The notes under the pieces: model-generated
Told to the model about the DNA's origin: nothing
Database searches by the model: none
Seen by the model: only the letters and a program-made list of their open reading frames with translations
Position numbers and translations under genes: made by a program
Shown: positions 53,181 to 63,900 of the stretch, in pieces
Position numbering within the stretch: position 1 is the stretch's first letter
How the letters are laid out: each line of letters starts with the position of its first letter
Origin: Spirosoma aerolatum
GTDB lineage: Bacteria > Bacteroidota > Bacteroidia > Cytophagales > Spirosomataceae
DNA length: 64,000 nucleotides
Assembly (NCBI RefSeq): GCF_002056795.1
Contig: NZ_CP020104.1
Coordinates: 879,001 to 943,000 of the forward strand
Reading direction: 5' to 3'

Positions 53181-54186
53181 ACCGACTTTCGTTTTCACGT
53201 AAATACCGCATGGCTTCTTTTACGGCTTGTACCGGATCTTTGGGATTAAATCCTAATTCTGTCCGTGCTTTTGTGATGTCAACGTTCTGCTGCAACCCTG
53301 AGAACATGGCAATGTCTTTGGTGGTGAGCAATGGAGCTTTTCCCGTTAATTTGCTTCCCATTTCCATAAACCAGGCAACGGTAAAGAGTACAGGTTTGGG
53401 TACGGCCGCAGGTAATTTAATTTTTAACTCGGGGAAAAGTTCCTGGGCAATTCGGGTCGTGTCTTTGATGGACATACATTGTTCGTTGGCCAGAATATAA
53501 CGTTCGCCATTTCTGCCTTTTATAGCAGCCAGATAGCAGCCTTCGGCGACGTCTTTTACGTCGATCCAGTTCAGGGTGATATTGGTTTCGACAGGAATCT
53601 GTTTTTTCAGAATCAGATTGATGATATTATAGGAAACATTTAACGGGGCAAAGGCTCTACTGCCAATCATGGCCGATGGCAACACGGCTACCAGTTCAAT
53701 GTTGTGCTTTTTTGCCAGGTCAAAGGCCAGCCTTTCGCCGTCATTTTTCGAATTATAATACATATCCCGGCGGTCAGGATTGTAGCCATAACCTTCTTGG
53801 GTGGGAAGTTTGGTATAGTTCAAGGCCGCGATGGAACTCACATAAACGATTCGTTTTACCCCCGCTTCGGCTGCGGCCTCGATGGTGTTTTTTATACCGG
53901 CAAGATTTACATCGTAGATTTCTTTTTTGGGGTCTTTGGCCCAAAGTTTGAAGGCGGCTCCAACCGCATACAGAACGTCAACGTCTTGTAATGCGCTTAT
54001 CAGTGATTGCTTGTTGGTGATGTCGGCTTGTACTACTTCGCAATTCAATCCGGCAAAGGGTTCTTTATTTTTGATATTGCGAACCGAAGCCCGAACCGGG
54101 ATACCTTTTTCAATCAGTAATCGCACCAGGTTGTTTCCCAAATGCCCGTTGGCTCCTGTAACCAGGGCCAGATTCTTCTGTGTCAT
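53170..54186 (-). CDS. NAD-dependent epimerase/dehydratase-type reductase (extended SDR)
   Basis: 338 residues with the Rossmann motif GANGHLG near residue 13. VKRIVYVSSIAALNY and the active-site Tyr-x-x-x-Lys in YYNSKNDGERL are characteristic of the dihydroflavonol reductase/3-beta-HSD-like extended SDR group. It reduces a carbonyl with NAD(P)H. The substrate is not apparent. Two crp-type genes lie just upstream on the same strand. Confidence 0.9.
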   Translation of the reverse strand: MTQKNLALVTGANGHLGNNLVRLLIEKGIPVRASVRNIKNKEPFAGLNCEVVQADITNKQSLISALQDVDVLYAVGAAFKLWAKDPKKEIYDVNLAGIKNTIEAAAEAGVKRIVYVSSIAALNYTKLPTQEGYGYNPDRRDMYYNSKNDGERLAFDLAKKHNIELVAVLPSAMIGSRAFAPLNVSYNIINLILKKQIPVETNITLNWIDVKDVAEGCYLAAIKGRNGERYILANEQCMSIKDTTRIAQELFPELKIKLPAAVPKPVLFTVAWFMEMGSKLTGKAPLLTTKDIAMFSGLQQNVDITKARTELGFNPKDPVQAVKEAMRYLRENESRFNE

Positions 54187-54250
54187 GTGTTTTGATAGTT
54201 AATTATGACACAAAATTCAGGATTGCCTATGCAAGCCTACTTCACAAATG

Positions 54251-54826
54251 TTACTTAATCATGGCCTTGCGGATTCTGCTCAAACTTTTCGGATTCATCC
54301 CCAAAAATGAAGCGATGTATTGCAGCGGAACGTTGTGAAGTATATGCGGATACTTGTCGATAAGTTTTTGGTATCGTTGTTCTGCCGGGAGTGTGGCTAA
54401 TTCGTTTGAGCGGTTTTCGTTGTAAGCGAGTGACTGCTGAAAAATCAAAATGCTGAAATCCTTGAACGCCGTGCTTTGCTGCGTCAGTAGAGCCAAATTA
54501 TTTTTAGTAATTCGAAGTAGTTCACAGTCCGTAACACACTCCACATTCTCATTGGATTGTGCCTGATTGATGAAGTTGACATAAGACGTAATAAAGCCAG
54601 GGGGACAGTTGATATGGGTGGTCACTTCATCCCCTTTGTCGTTGTAGTGAAACAACCGGACAAAGCCTGATATAACAAAATATAAGTACTTCGGAATTTT
54701 TCCTTCTTCTTCAAGAATACGGTTTTTGGGCGAAAGAAAAGGTTCGAAATACTGCTCGCACAACACATTGTCGTTGTTGGTAAGCGATACGTTCTGAGAA
54801 ATGAGTTTTAGGAGTTGTTCGTGCAT
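54251..54826 (-). CDS. Crp/Fnr-family transcriptional regulator
   Basis: 191 residues from ATG 54826 (a TTG two codons earlier is in frame). A cyclic-nucleotide-binding-like beta-roll (ILEEEGKIPKYLYFVISGFV, VTTHINCPPGF) is followed by a C-terminal winged helix (VPLQYIASFLGMNPKSLSRI). The Fe-S cysteines of Fnr are not arranged as expected, and the cAMP contact set is degenerate, as in most short Bacteroidota members. A paralogue lies 33 bp upstream. It probably controls the neighbouring reductase. Confidence 0.9.
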   Translation of the reverse strand: MHEQLLKLISQNVSLTNNDNVLCEQYFEPFLSPKNRILEEEGKIPKYLYFVISGFVRLFHYNDKGDEVTTHINCPPGFITSYVNFINQAQSNENVECVTDCELLRITKNNLALLTQQSTAFKDFSILIFQQSLAYNENRSNELATLPAEQRYQKLIDKYPHILHNVPLQYIASFLGMNPKSLSRIRKAMIK

Positions 54827-54859
54827 ACCCAATCGTTTTTGTGAGTGTAGATGCGCTGT

Positions 54860-55432
54860 TCATTTCACTTTGGCTTTCAATCGGCTTAAGGTTTCCTGCG
54901 AAATATTCAGATACGAGGCCACCAGTTTGTTGGAAAGTCGGCGGACAATAACGGGGTTTTCGGCCAGTAACAGCCGGTATTTTTCAGTCGCATCCTGAAT
55001 CAGGAAAGACATCAGTCGCTTGGTGTTGTTCACATACGCGTTTTCCAGATAATAGCGGTAAAATTTCTCCCACTGCTGAATCGTATCCAGTAAGTGATAA
55101 AAATCGTGATGACTGATATAGAGCAGTTCCGTAGGTTCGGTGGCCTGAATAAACTCTTCGGACGCTTCGCCGGTAATAAAGCTGACTAAAGCCGTGGCAA
55201 ACTGGTTTTCGAAGGCGAAGTAACGGGTAGCTTCCTGCCCCTTATCGTCAATGAAGAACACTCGTAAACAACCCTTGCCAACGAAGTAGATTCGCTGGCT
55301 GGTTTGTCCGTGGGTCACCACGAGTTCGTTTTTTGTTAGCGTTAGTGGCCTGAAGTACGAAAGAATTGTATTCAGATCCTCCTCACTGACTTTGATCTGA
55401 CGGTTGATATACCAACTTAGTTGTTCGTGCAT
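54860..55432 (-). CDS. Crp/Fnr-family transcriptional regulator
   Basis: 190 residues with the same two-domain layout as the next gene: beta-roll LVVTHGQTSQRIYFVGKGCL and winged helix SNKLVASYLNISQETLSRLK. Both proteins start MHEQL, suggesting an old tandem duplication. The DUF2798 gene starts 19 bp upstream of it in the same direction. Confidence 0.9.
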   Translation of the reverse strand: MHEQLSWYINRQIKVSEEDLNTILSYFRPLTLTKNELVVTHGQTSQRIYFVGKGCLRVFFIDDKGQEATRYFAFENQFATALVSFITGEASEEFIQATEPTELLYISHHDFYHLLDTIQQWEKFYRYYLENAYVNNTKRLMSFLIQDATEKYRLLLAENPVIVRRLSNKLVASYLNISQETLSRLKAKVK

Positions 55433-55451
55433 TCACTCAGAATTTGTTCAG

Positions 55452-55676
55452 TTAGGGTCTGGTGGCTACCCGCTCGGCCAGCCTACGGGCGTTAGGAATG
55501 ATGATAAAGGCAGCCGCATAGGCTACCGGTAGCATCACGCTCCAGGCTTTGAGAAATTTCAGGAACCAGTCGGGGCCGAAGCCGTAGTTCCGCATCAGGC
55601 CAACAAACGCCATGATCAGCGTCATCGGGATTACCACAAACAGGGTGTTAATGTACTTAAAATGCTTCTTTTTCAT
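55452..55676 (-). CDS. DUF2798-family small membrane protein
   Basis: 74 residues, two membrane helices: INTLFVVIPMTLIMAFVGLM and WSVMLPVAYAAAFIIIPNAR. The short loop between contains the family's FLKAWSVMLPVAY run. The function of DUF2798 is unknown. The terminal RR-L-x-x-R-V pattern is typical. It heads the cluster of crp-type and reductase genes on this strand. Confidence 0.85.
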   Translation of the reverse strand: MKKKHFKYINTLFVVIPMTLIMAFVGLMRNYGFGPDWFLKFLKAWSVMLPVAYAAAFIIIPNARRLAERVATRP

Positions 55677-55746
55677 GTTGGGAATGGTTTTGCTTACTTA
55701 ACGCTGCAAAAGTGCGAGGCCGAGACACCAAAAACCTTGATGTAGG

Positions 55747-55884
55747 TCAAAAAAGAACGGGCAACTCATCGCTCATGACCTTTTCGCATTCGTCAAGTAA
55801 TGCAAAACCATGTATTACTCCCTTGAATGGAAAGGAGCGGGGACCTTCATCGGGATACACGATCTGGTTTTGCGAAAGATCCAT
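55747..55884 (-). CDS. Possible small protein or gene remnant
   Basis: 45 residues from ATG 55884, with an open frame extending back to a stop at about 55932 (LNLVLGKCAIGAMDLSQNQI). It continues VYPDEGPRSFPFKGVIHGFA and ends LDECEKVMSDELPVLF. It reads like protein rather than random sequence, but no family was recognised. It may be the tail of a lost gene. The rest of 55677-56042 holds only the hairpin below. Confidence 0.25.
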   Translation of the reverse strand: MDLSQNQIVYPDEGPRSFPFKGVIHGFALLDECEKVMSDELPVLF

Positions 55885-55936
55885 CGCCCCGATTGCACAT
55901 TTACCCAAAACAAGATTTAAACGTGTTTTTTAATGA

Positions 55937-55969
55937 AAACAGCCCAGATACAAGGTGTCTGGGCTGTTT
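55937..55969 (-). terminator. Terminator hairpin after susD (repeat of 47596 element)
   Basis: Same 12-bp stem AAACAGCCCAGA/TCTGGGCTGTTT. The loop differs by one base from the copy at 47596. It lies about 75 bp beyond the susD stop on this strand. Confidence 0.7.
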
Positions 55970-56042
55970 GGTGTAAACCTACTGTTAGTCATTCCAATAG
56001 GTCTCTTACCAACCTGATCTTACTGTGAAGTATGAGTAGAGG

Positions 56043-57545
56043 CTAATACCCCGGATTTTGCTTGACATTCGGATTGAGATTTGTTTCGATATCAGGGATA
56101 GGATAGTACAGATTTTTCTGTACGTTAAAGGTTACGTCGGTACGGGCCGAACTCCAGTTCCAGGTTGCCAGATTGATCTTACCCGCCATATGCCACCGGC
56201 GCAAATCGAGCCATCGACTACCTTCTTCGCCCGCCAGCTCGCGCAGGCGCTCGCCCATGACCCAGTCGAAAATTTTAGCTTTGTCGGTTTCGGTGGTGGC
56301 GAAATTGGCGGGCGACGTACCACCTTTAACCATCTCGCGAGCGCGGGTACGTACCTGATTGATCAGCCCAATGGCTTCGGATGTCGAACCGCCTGATTCC
56401 AGAATAGCTTCTGCCTTCAGCAACAGCACGTCAGCATAGCGAAGAATACGTGGATTATTAACCGATGCCACGCCCGATTGGGATTTCTGATCGCCTGTGT
56501 GCCAATACTTGTAGAAACTCAACGTTTTGGGGTCCAGGGTAGAGGCAATCCGTGGGTCACCAGCGTCGAAAGACTGCGCTAATTTCTGCGTGGCAATATA
56601 CGGTGCCTGACCACCCAACTGTGAGCTATTTTCATACCATCCCCAGAACGCCGACGTAGAACCAACCCCGTTTCGTTGAAAATCATTGGCCAGCCAGACA
56701 TTATCAAAGTCGGGCTGCGATGCCTGAAACTCAAACAGCGATTCGGCATTATTCTCCGTTTTGACATCGAAATTATCGTTGAAATTTGGTACCAGACTAA
56801 CGCCCGAAATCTTGTTAAACGCTGTGATGGCCGCCGTAAAATCAGCCGCAGCTTTCTTGGCCGACCCTCGGAATACGAGGGCCTTCCCTAGCAAGCCATT
56901 GGCCGAATTGCTCGTTACCCGACCCCGATTGGCGGCATCCCAGGTAGCTGGCAACAACGTAGCGGCATCGGTAAGGTCTTTAATGGCCTGATCGAGCAGT
57001 TCGGTATCTTTCGAGCTGGACGGGGTAATTTTATCAGGTGTCTGAATCCGTTCGGTAATCAGGGGCGATGTGCCGTAGTAATTCCAGAGCAGGAAGTTGG
57101 TATAGCCACGTAAAAAAAGCGTTTCGCCACGTAGCCAGTTTTTCAAATTTGCCGTTTTGATAACTCCATTTTCCGTATCCAATTTCTGGAGTGCCGTATT
57201 CGCCCGGTTAATTAATTGATAGGCAGTTCGGTAGAATACCTGATTCTGGCTTGTTGAGGGCTGTAACGTACCGAAAATTTCGAAGGCATAGGTTCCCGTC
57301 GATGTAATATCATCGCCGGGCAGTTGCCAGAAGCCCTGTATGGGCGAGCCTGCGTTAAACCAGTAGTAATCAGTTAGTTTGGCGTATACGCCCAGCACCA
57401 CCTTATTAAAATCGGATTCTTCGGTGAAATACGACGCTTCGGTTGGCGAAAGCGGTTGCAGATCCAGATTTTTCTCGCTGCAACTCGCGTAGAATAGCGT
57501 CGTAAAAACGACGGTCAGGACTACGATTATCGAATATTTTTTCAT
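56043..57545 (-). CDS. SusD/RagB-family nutrient-binding lipoprotein
   Basis: 500 residues. The signal peptide ends with the lipobox YASC (Cys about 22). SusD helices are visible in LRGETLFLRGYTNFLLWNYY, RILRYADVLLLKAEAILESG and the C-terminal ERLRELAGEEGSRWLDLRRW. The chain ends VKQNPGY. It begins 9 bp after its SusC partner. The divergent hybrid two-component regulator beyond susC is the likely controller. Confidence 0.95.
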   Translation of the reverse strand: MKKYSIIVVLTVVFTTLFYASCSEKNLDLQPLSPTEASYFTEESDFNKVVLGVYAKLTDYYWFNAGSPIQGFWQLPGDDITSTGTYAFEIFGTLQPSTSQNQVFYRTAYQLINRANTALQKLDTENGVIKTANLKNWLRGETLFLRGYTNFLLWNYYGTSPLITERIQTPDKITPSSSKDTELLDQAIKDLTDAATLLPATWDAANRGRVTSNSANGLLGKALVFRGSAKKAAADFTAAITAFNKISGVSLVPNFNDNFDVKTENNAESLFEFQASQPDFDNVWLANDFQRNGVGSTSAFWGWYENSSQLGGQAPYIATQKLAQSFDAGDPRIASTLDPKTLSFYKYWHTGDQKSQSGVASVNNPRILRYADVLLLKAEAILESGGSTSEAIGLINQVRTRAREMVKGGTSPANFATTETDKAKIFDWVMGERLRELAGEEGSRWLDLRRWHMAGKINLATWNWSSARTDVTFNVQKNLYYPIPDIETNLNPNVKQNPGY

Positions 57546-57554
57546 GTTCAGGAA

Positions 57555-60500
57555 TTAGAAAGTGGCCGAAATACCCAGGGTGATCGAACGAACCGGCGGA
57601 ATCAAATCCGTTCCGCCCCGGTCAATGTCTTCAGGATCAAGGCCTGTCCAGGGCGTAATGACAAACAGATTGGTAGCCCCTACGTAAGCCCGTAGTCCAT
57701 TCACGAAGCCAAGTGAGCGTGTCAGTGATGCCGGTAATGAGTAGCCGACCTGCACATTTTTCAGACGTAGGAAAGCCGCACTTTCCACAAAGCGATCAGA
57801 GATTCGGTTGTTGTTGGCCGGATCAGATCGGACAGCGCGCGGCATCGTCGTCGATGGATTTTGTGGTGTCCAGCGGTTCAGCGTCGTTGTCCATTGGTTG
57901 GTGCCTGTGCTGCTCATATTTTCACCAGCCGCCCGCCAGCTATTGTAGCGGTAAATGTCGCCCACACCCTGGAAGAAAATCGACAGGTCGAAGCCTTTGA
58001 AACTCCCACCCAGATTGAACCCGTAGTAATACCCCGGAATGGTGCTTCCCAGGAAGGTCCGGTCGTTGGTATTTACTTTGCCATCGGGTGTTTCGGAGCG
58101 GGTCTGACCTGCGTCTTTCGGATCGCCGTACACATCCTGGAAATACATATCGCCCGGCGCGAAATTGTTGTTGTTTGTCCCATCCGAATACTTGGCTTTC
58201 CAGGCATCGATCTCCGCCTGATTCTGGAAAATTCCGCCTTTCTTGTAACCCCATAGGTAGTTCATGGGTTGCCCTACCTCAATACGGCCAAATTCGTTGC
58301 CAAAGGGTAAGTTCTGGAAGGTCGATTCGACCCGGTTTTTTACGGTGGTCAGGTTCCCGGAAATGGTATATCGGAAGTCTTTACCGACTGAGCCGTTGTA
58401 GCCAATCTGGAATTCCATCCCGCTGTTCCGTACCGACGCGATGTTGAGAATCGGCTGGTTCTGGTTGCCTACACTGGCGGCCAGACTAGCTGCCTGTAAA
58501 ATTCCTGATGTCAAACGGTTATAGTACTCAACGGTAGCCGTTAGTTTGCCTTTCAGAAACGATCCATCGACGCCAAAACTCGTCGTTTTACCAATTTCCC
58601 AGGTCAGATTCTGCACCGGAAAATCGGGAAGGGATGTGCCGTTCAGCAACGTCCCGATCCCGTTTCCATTGCCCGAACCTAAAGCATAATCGGGCGCATC
58701 GGAAACGAGCGATAGGTACGCAAACGAACGGGTTTCCTGATTACCCAGTTTTCCCCAGCCTCCGCGTATTTTCAGGTCGTCGATGAATGTAGCACTTTTC
58801 ATGAACGGCTCCGAGCTAATCCGCCAGGCCAGCGAAATCGCTGGAAACGTTCCCCATTTGTAACCCGGCGCAAACCGCGAGGCCCCATCCCGACGAACCG
58901 TCGCATCGATGTAGTATCGGCTGGCGTAGTTATAGCTCACCCGGCCCAGATACCCCTGCAAGGCATTGACATCGCGAAACGAACTGACATTGGTGTAAGG
59001 CTGAATGTTGGTCAGACTACGAAACTCCGGCTGCGCGTACTGAATCTGCGAGGCACCACCCTGCAAAAACTCATACGTATATTTCTGATCCATGGCGTTC
59101 AGCAACACATCGACATTGTGATCGCCAAACGACTTGGTGTAATTGATACTGAACTCCTTAACAATGTTGGCGTTGCGCGAATGCCGTTCGCCGTAGGTTC
59201 CTTTGGAAGTGCCATCGCCCACGGCATACGGATTACCCGGATTTTGCAGGAAGAGGTAATTGTTAACCGCTGTCCAGTCGTTCCGGCGGTTATAGTACCA
59301 GTCGACACTTAGCGTCCCTTTGAATTTCAATCCCAAAATCGTTTCAACCTGCACGAAGGCGGTCCCTATATTCCGTAGCAGCGTATAGGTCCGGTCGGAG
59401 GTGGCGACCATGCCGTAGAGGTTATTGTTGGTTTCTGGCCCCCAAAGCAAGGTAGTAGCATCGACAACGTAGGGTGGGATAGAAGGCAGATACTGTGGGC
59501 GTGACGCAACAGGCGTTCCTAATTCGGGGTTTGGCTTAAAGGTCAAATTTACGGACGGAGCAAAACCTAACGGACCATTGGGATCATAAATTTGTTGCCA
59601 GGGCGACGTATCAGCCGCGTATTGCAAGGCACTCGGGGTGTTGTCAACCGCTTCCGAATAAGCCAATCGATACGTCAAGCCCGTCGACAGGTATTTCGAC
59701 ACTTTTGTATCGACGTTTGTTGCCAGCGAATACCGTTTCAAACTATTCTGAATCAGAGGGCCTTGTGTATTTGTATAACCTGCTGATACATAGTAGCGCG
59801 TGGCGTCATTTCCGCCCGATACCCGAAGGCTGTAGTCGGTATTGGGTGCGTTCCGGTTCAGCAACGGGGTTTGCCAGTCGGTAGTCGGTTTATTGCCCAG
59901 ATAAGCTGCGTTGGTAGGATCGAATTGAACGGGTAAATTCTTCGCTTCGTTGGGGTTATTGGCATAGGCTTCGCGATAAAGCGCCACAAATTGCGACACA
60001 TCCAGCATGTTCAGTTTCTTCGTTACGTTCTGGATGCTATGGGAAACCGATACGTCGACTTTTGGGGTGCCACGCGCCCCTTTCTTGGTCGTTATCAGTA
60101 CGACACCATTAGCCGCCCGTACTCCATAAATTGCCGCTGCCGACGCATCTTTCAGGACCGACATCGACTCAATGTCGTTGGGGTTAATCATCGACAGTAC
60201 GTTAACATTCCCCCGAATGTCGCGCGTCACCGAGCCGCTGGCGTTGTCGGTTCCTGAACCGTATTCCGTCAATGGAATCCCATCCACAACGTAGAGTGGC
60301 TCCGCATTCCCGAACGTACTGACCCCCCGGATACGGACCTGCGGGCGTGCCAGTGGGCTACCGCCCGGTGTCGATACGTACACACCCGCCATTCGCCCCT
60401 GCATGGCCAGTTCGGGTGCCTGCGCAATGCTTTTGCTGATTTCTTTGGAGGACACCGTTGAGATGGCACCCGTCAGGTCTTTCTTTTCCCGTGACCCATA

Positions 60501-60845
60501 CCCAATCACCACCACTTCGCTCAGCGAGCCTTCTTCGGCCCGTAACGATATGGAGTAGTCATTGGCATTGGTAATCGGGACTTCCTGCCGAATGTATCCG
60601 ACGAAGGAGACGACGAACTGCTGTGCCGAATTGGGTACTGACAGACTGAAATTACCGTTGGCATCGCTGGTGGTACCCTGTACTGAGCCCGCGATGACAA
60701 TGTTGGCACCTGGCAGAGGGGTGTTGTTGCCCGCATCGAGAACTTTCCCTTTAATGGTTCGGGTTTGTGCATGGGCGCTACTAAAAACAAGTAGCATGAT
60801 CACTGCCATTGCCAGATTTCTGGAAATAGAGTAAAGCTGGTTCAT
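57555..60845 (-). CDS. SusC/RagA-family TonB-dependent receptor
   Basis: 1096 residues, without an STN domain. A signal peptide ending SSAHAQ is followed by a carboxypeptidase-regulatory-like domain (about 29-105, IKGKVLDAGNNTPLPGANIV), SEVVVIGYGSREKKDLTGAI, a plug with VRIRGVSTFGNAEPLYVVDG and a full barrel ending SITLGISATF. Two Gly-rich turns carry the family's DRTFLG-type calcium-like motif late in the barrel. The gene is 84 bp from, and divergent to, the hybrid two-component regulator at 60930. Confidence 0.96.
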   Translation of the reverse strand: MNQLYSISRNLAMAVIMLLVFSSAHAQTRTIKGKVLDAGNNTPLPGANIVIAGSVQGTTSDANGNFSLSVPNSAQQFVVSFVGYIRQEVPITNANDYSISLRAEEGSLSEVVVIGYGSREKKDLTGAISTVSSKEISKSIAQAPELAMQGRMAGVYVSTPGGSPLARPQVRIRGVSTFGNAEPLYVVDGIPLTEYGSGTDNASGSVTRDIRGNVNVLSMINPNDIESMSVLKDASAAAIYGVRAANGVVLITTKKGARGTPKVDVSVSHSIQNVTKKLNMLDVSQFVALYREAYANNPNEAKNLPVQFDPTNAAYLGNKPTTDWQTPLLNRNAPNTDYSLRVSGGNDATRYYVSAGYTNTQGPLIQNSLKRYSLATNVDTKVSKYLSTGLTYRLAYSEAVDNTPSALQYAADTSPWQQIYDPNGPLGFAPSVNLTFKPNPELGTPVASRPQYLPSIPPYVVDATTLLWGPETNNNLYGMVATSDRTYTLLRNIGTAFVQVETILGLKFKGTLSVDWYYNRRNDWTAVNNYLFLQNPGNPYAVGDGTSKGTYGERHSRNANIVKEFSINYTKSFGDHNVDVLLNAMDQKYTYEFLQGGASQIQYAQPEFRSLTNIQPYTNVSSFRDVNALQGYLGRVSYNYASRYYIDATVRRDGASRFAPGYKWGTFPAISLAWRISSEPFMKSATFIDDLKIRGGWGKLGNQETRSFAYLSLVSDAPDYALGSGNGNGIGTLLNGTSLPDFPVQNLTWEIGKTTSFGVDGSFLKGKLTATVEYYNRLTSGILQAASLAASVGNQNQPILNIASVRNSGMEFQIGYNGSVGKDFRYTISGNLTTVKNRVESTFQNLPFGNEFGRIEVGQPMNYLWGYKKGGIFQNQAEIDAWKAKYSDGTNNNNFAPGDMYFQDVYGDPKDAGQTRSETPDGKVNTNDRTFLGSTIPGYYYGFNLGGSFKGFDLSIFFQGVGDIYRYNSWRAAGENMSSTGTNQWTTTLNRWTPQNPSTTMPRAVRSDPANNNRISDRFVESAAFLRLKNVQVGYSLPASLTRSLGFVNGLRAYVGATNLFVITPWTGLDPEDIDRGGTDLIPPVRSITLGISATF

Positions 60846-60903
60846 ACGTGTCGTTATGGTAAATATTTAGCTTTCTGACCTGAAAATTGGTACCATTAAA
60901 AGA

Positions 60904-60911
60904 TACCTTTG
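60904..60911 (+). promoter_or_regulatory. Bacteroidota -7 promoter element candidate (TACCTTTG)
   Basis: TACCTTTG fits TAnnTTTG. A TTG at 60887-60889 is present, but the spacing is shorter than usual. If real, the regulator mRNA has a very short leader before ATG 60930. Confidence 0.35.
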
Positions 60912-60929
60912 TCCTATTCTGTCATAGGT

Positions 60930-63900
60930 ATGGACATCCTGAAGCCACTTCTCATACTACTTTTTCTGAGCATACAGGCGAATTGTCAGGTCTCGTTCGA
61001 GCATCTGACCACGGCTGATGGGCTGTCGCAGAGTACGGTATGGGCTATTGCGCAGGATAAAAAAGGGTTCGTCTGGATGGCTACGTCCGATGGGCTTAAT
61101 CGTTATGATGGGTATAACTTTAAAGTCTTTCGTCGGCAGCCGGCTCAGAAGAATAGTTTACCCATCAGCAACATCGCAGCACTTTATGCCGATCAGCAGA
61201 ACACCATCTGGGTAGGGCCGCGCAACAATGGCCTGTGTCGGTTACGGCCCGATGGCGAAACATTCGACCATTTTCCGTTGCAGAGGCCAGGAGCCTCAGG
61301 CGGGCAGGTCAGTATTTCCTGTTTTGCAGAAGCTACTAATCGGCTCTGGATCGGTACGGCAGAAAATGGCCTGTTCTATTATGAGTATGCGACGCAAAAA
61401 ATTGGTCGATATACAGATTCACGCATTGGCACGTCAGTCACAGCCTTGTACCGGGATAAAATCGGATTGCTGTGGATCGGTACGGCCCAGGGAACGTTAC
61501 TGGCCTTTACGCCCGAAACGGGTGAATTGACGTCCTATTCCATTCCGTTTACGGCCGACATAGCCACGCATCACCGATCAATCAATGTCATCAAAAAAGA
61601 CCATCAGGGTCGATTCTGGGTGGGAACTAGTGGGCGAGGGCTTTTCCAGTTTGAGCCAGAATCCAAGCAGTTTCGGCAGGAATTAATCAGGCCCGGTGTG
61701 TATGAAACGGTTAATGTCATCACGGACATCATTGACGATAAATCGGGTAATTTGTGGGTGTTGACCGATTATGGAGCCTGGTTCTATCCGCAGGGTAATT
61801 CCGCCAGAAAAATCTATCTATTGCCCAACAGCGAGGATAGACACAGTCTGAGTACCCATGCCTTAAAACGTGGACTTTGCGATGAAGATGGTAATCTCTG
61901 GATTGGCTCGTGGCAGGGTGGGATCAACATTCACTACGCCCAGCCCGAGCGATTTAATTCCTTTCGCCATGAACCCCACAATCCACAAAGCTTGCTGGCC
62001 GACCGGGTTACGGCTGTTACGTATGACCAACGGGGCAATCTTTGGGCAAGCTCCATCAAAGGGTTAACGACGCTTTCTCCGAACCGGCAGCAATTTCGAC
62101 GGTTTACGTCGGCCAACTCACCGCTAAAGGCCAATGATGTGAACCTGTTGTTTCGAACATCAACAGGCAACATACTGATCAGCACCTGGACGGCCGGGTT
62201 TTCCCTGTATAATCCTGACCTGGATCGGTTTACCTCATTTTTATTGCCGGGTAAAAGTAAGTCGGTGAAGGCGTTTGCGGCTTCGCAGGATGGTCGTGTC
62301 TGGATCGGGAGTCATGAGCGGGAGTTATATCTGTTCGACGAGAAATCGGGACGATTAGAAGCCGTCAGAACGAAGGAGTTAGTCCAACTCTTTCAAAAAT
62401 TCGATCTCAACGTATTGTTTGACGACGCGTTGGGCAATTTGTGGATTGGCACCTACAATTCCGGCTTGCTACGCTGGAATCAGCGAACGGGTCAGATTCG
62501 CTATTTCGCCAGTAGCGATAAACCAGGAGCCTTGGGAAGCAACAGTATTACTGCCTTATATGAAGACACGCAAAAACGGCTTTGGGTTGGTACCAGCGGC
62601 AACGGACTTCAATTGTTTGATGCCCACACTGAAACGTTCCGTTCGTGGACAACCAAAGATGGGCTGGCAAACAACTTTATCGCAGGAATTATTGAAGACG
62701 ACCAACATAATCTTTGGTTGTCCACAAACGGCGGCATTTCATGCTTCAATCCGACGACCCATTTGATCGAAAATTATGACCAGAGCGATGGGCTGATCGG
62801 CAAAGAATTTCTACCTGACGCCTGTACACAGCTTCCCTCGGGTGAGTTGGCATTTGGCAATATGCAGGGGTTAGTTGTTTTTAAGCCAGAGCGTGTACGG
62901 TCGAAAACAACACCTCCTGACGTTTACTTGTCTGATTTAAAGCTTTTTAACCGCCCCATTGATCTAGCCGACAGCGATGCGCCGACGCACCTGGATATGA
63001 CCGATGTGACGAAACTGGTTTTTCAACCTTTTCAATCCGTTTTTACCATCGACTTTACGGCATTATCCTTTCTGCCGCACCGCAATATCCGGTACGCGTA
63101 TCAACTCGTGGGCTTTGATGACGATTGGAACTATGTGGGTTCGCAGCGATCCGCTACCTACACGAATCTGCGCGAAGGTAATTATCAATTTTTAGTCAAA
63201 GCCGCCATTGGCAACAGCGCTTGGAGTCAACCCAAAGCCGTGCAGTTAACCGTGCTGCCTCCCTGGTATCGGACGTGGTGGGCTTATTTGCTGTACGGAC
63301 TGCTTTTAGTACTTGCACTCCTTACGTTCCGCCGAATTGTCAGGATTCGGGAGCAATTGAAAGCCGATATACGTATCAAGCAACTGGAAGCTGAATCGAT
63401 AAAAGCACTCGATGAAGCCAAAACCAGTTTCTTTACTAATATTTCGCACGAATTTCGAACACCGTTGACGCTGATTCTGACGCCTTTAGATAAACTCGTT
63501 TCAGAACCTTCCTTTGGTGATCGGCTTCAGCACCAGTTCCAGACCATCCAGCGAAACGCACAGCGGCTGCTACGCCTGATAAATCAGTTGCTCGACCTAT
63601 CGAAGCTGGAGAGCCAGAGCTTGGTGCCTGACATTAGCCGCAATGATATTGTTTCGTTTGTTGACCGAATCGTTCACTACTTCGATGAACTGGCTGAAAG
63701 CAAACGGATTATACTGTCGTTCCGAAGCAACTTCGATGCATTCGATGGTTTTTTTGATGCCGATATTGTCGAGAAGATCATTTATAACCTGCTCTCCAAT
63801 GCGTTCAAGTTTACGCCACCGAATGGCGAAGTTCGGGTAAATCTGATGTTGATACCAGACCAAAAAATGGTACGTATCACCGTTGCCGATACAGGTATTG

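Noticed and set aside
55712..55933. Plus-strand 73-codon frame
   Set aside because: The minus strand reads more like protein there; the plus frame is rich in Ser/Arg/Lys with no family pattern.
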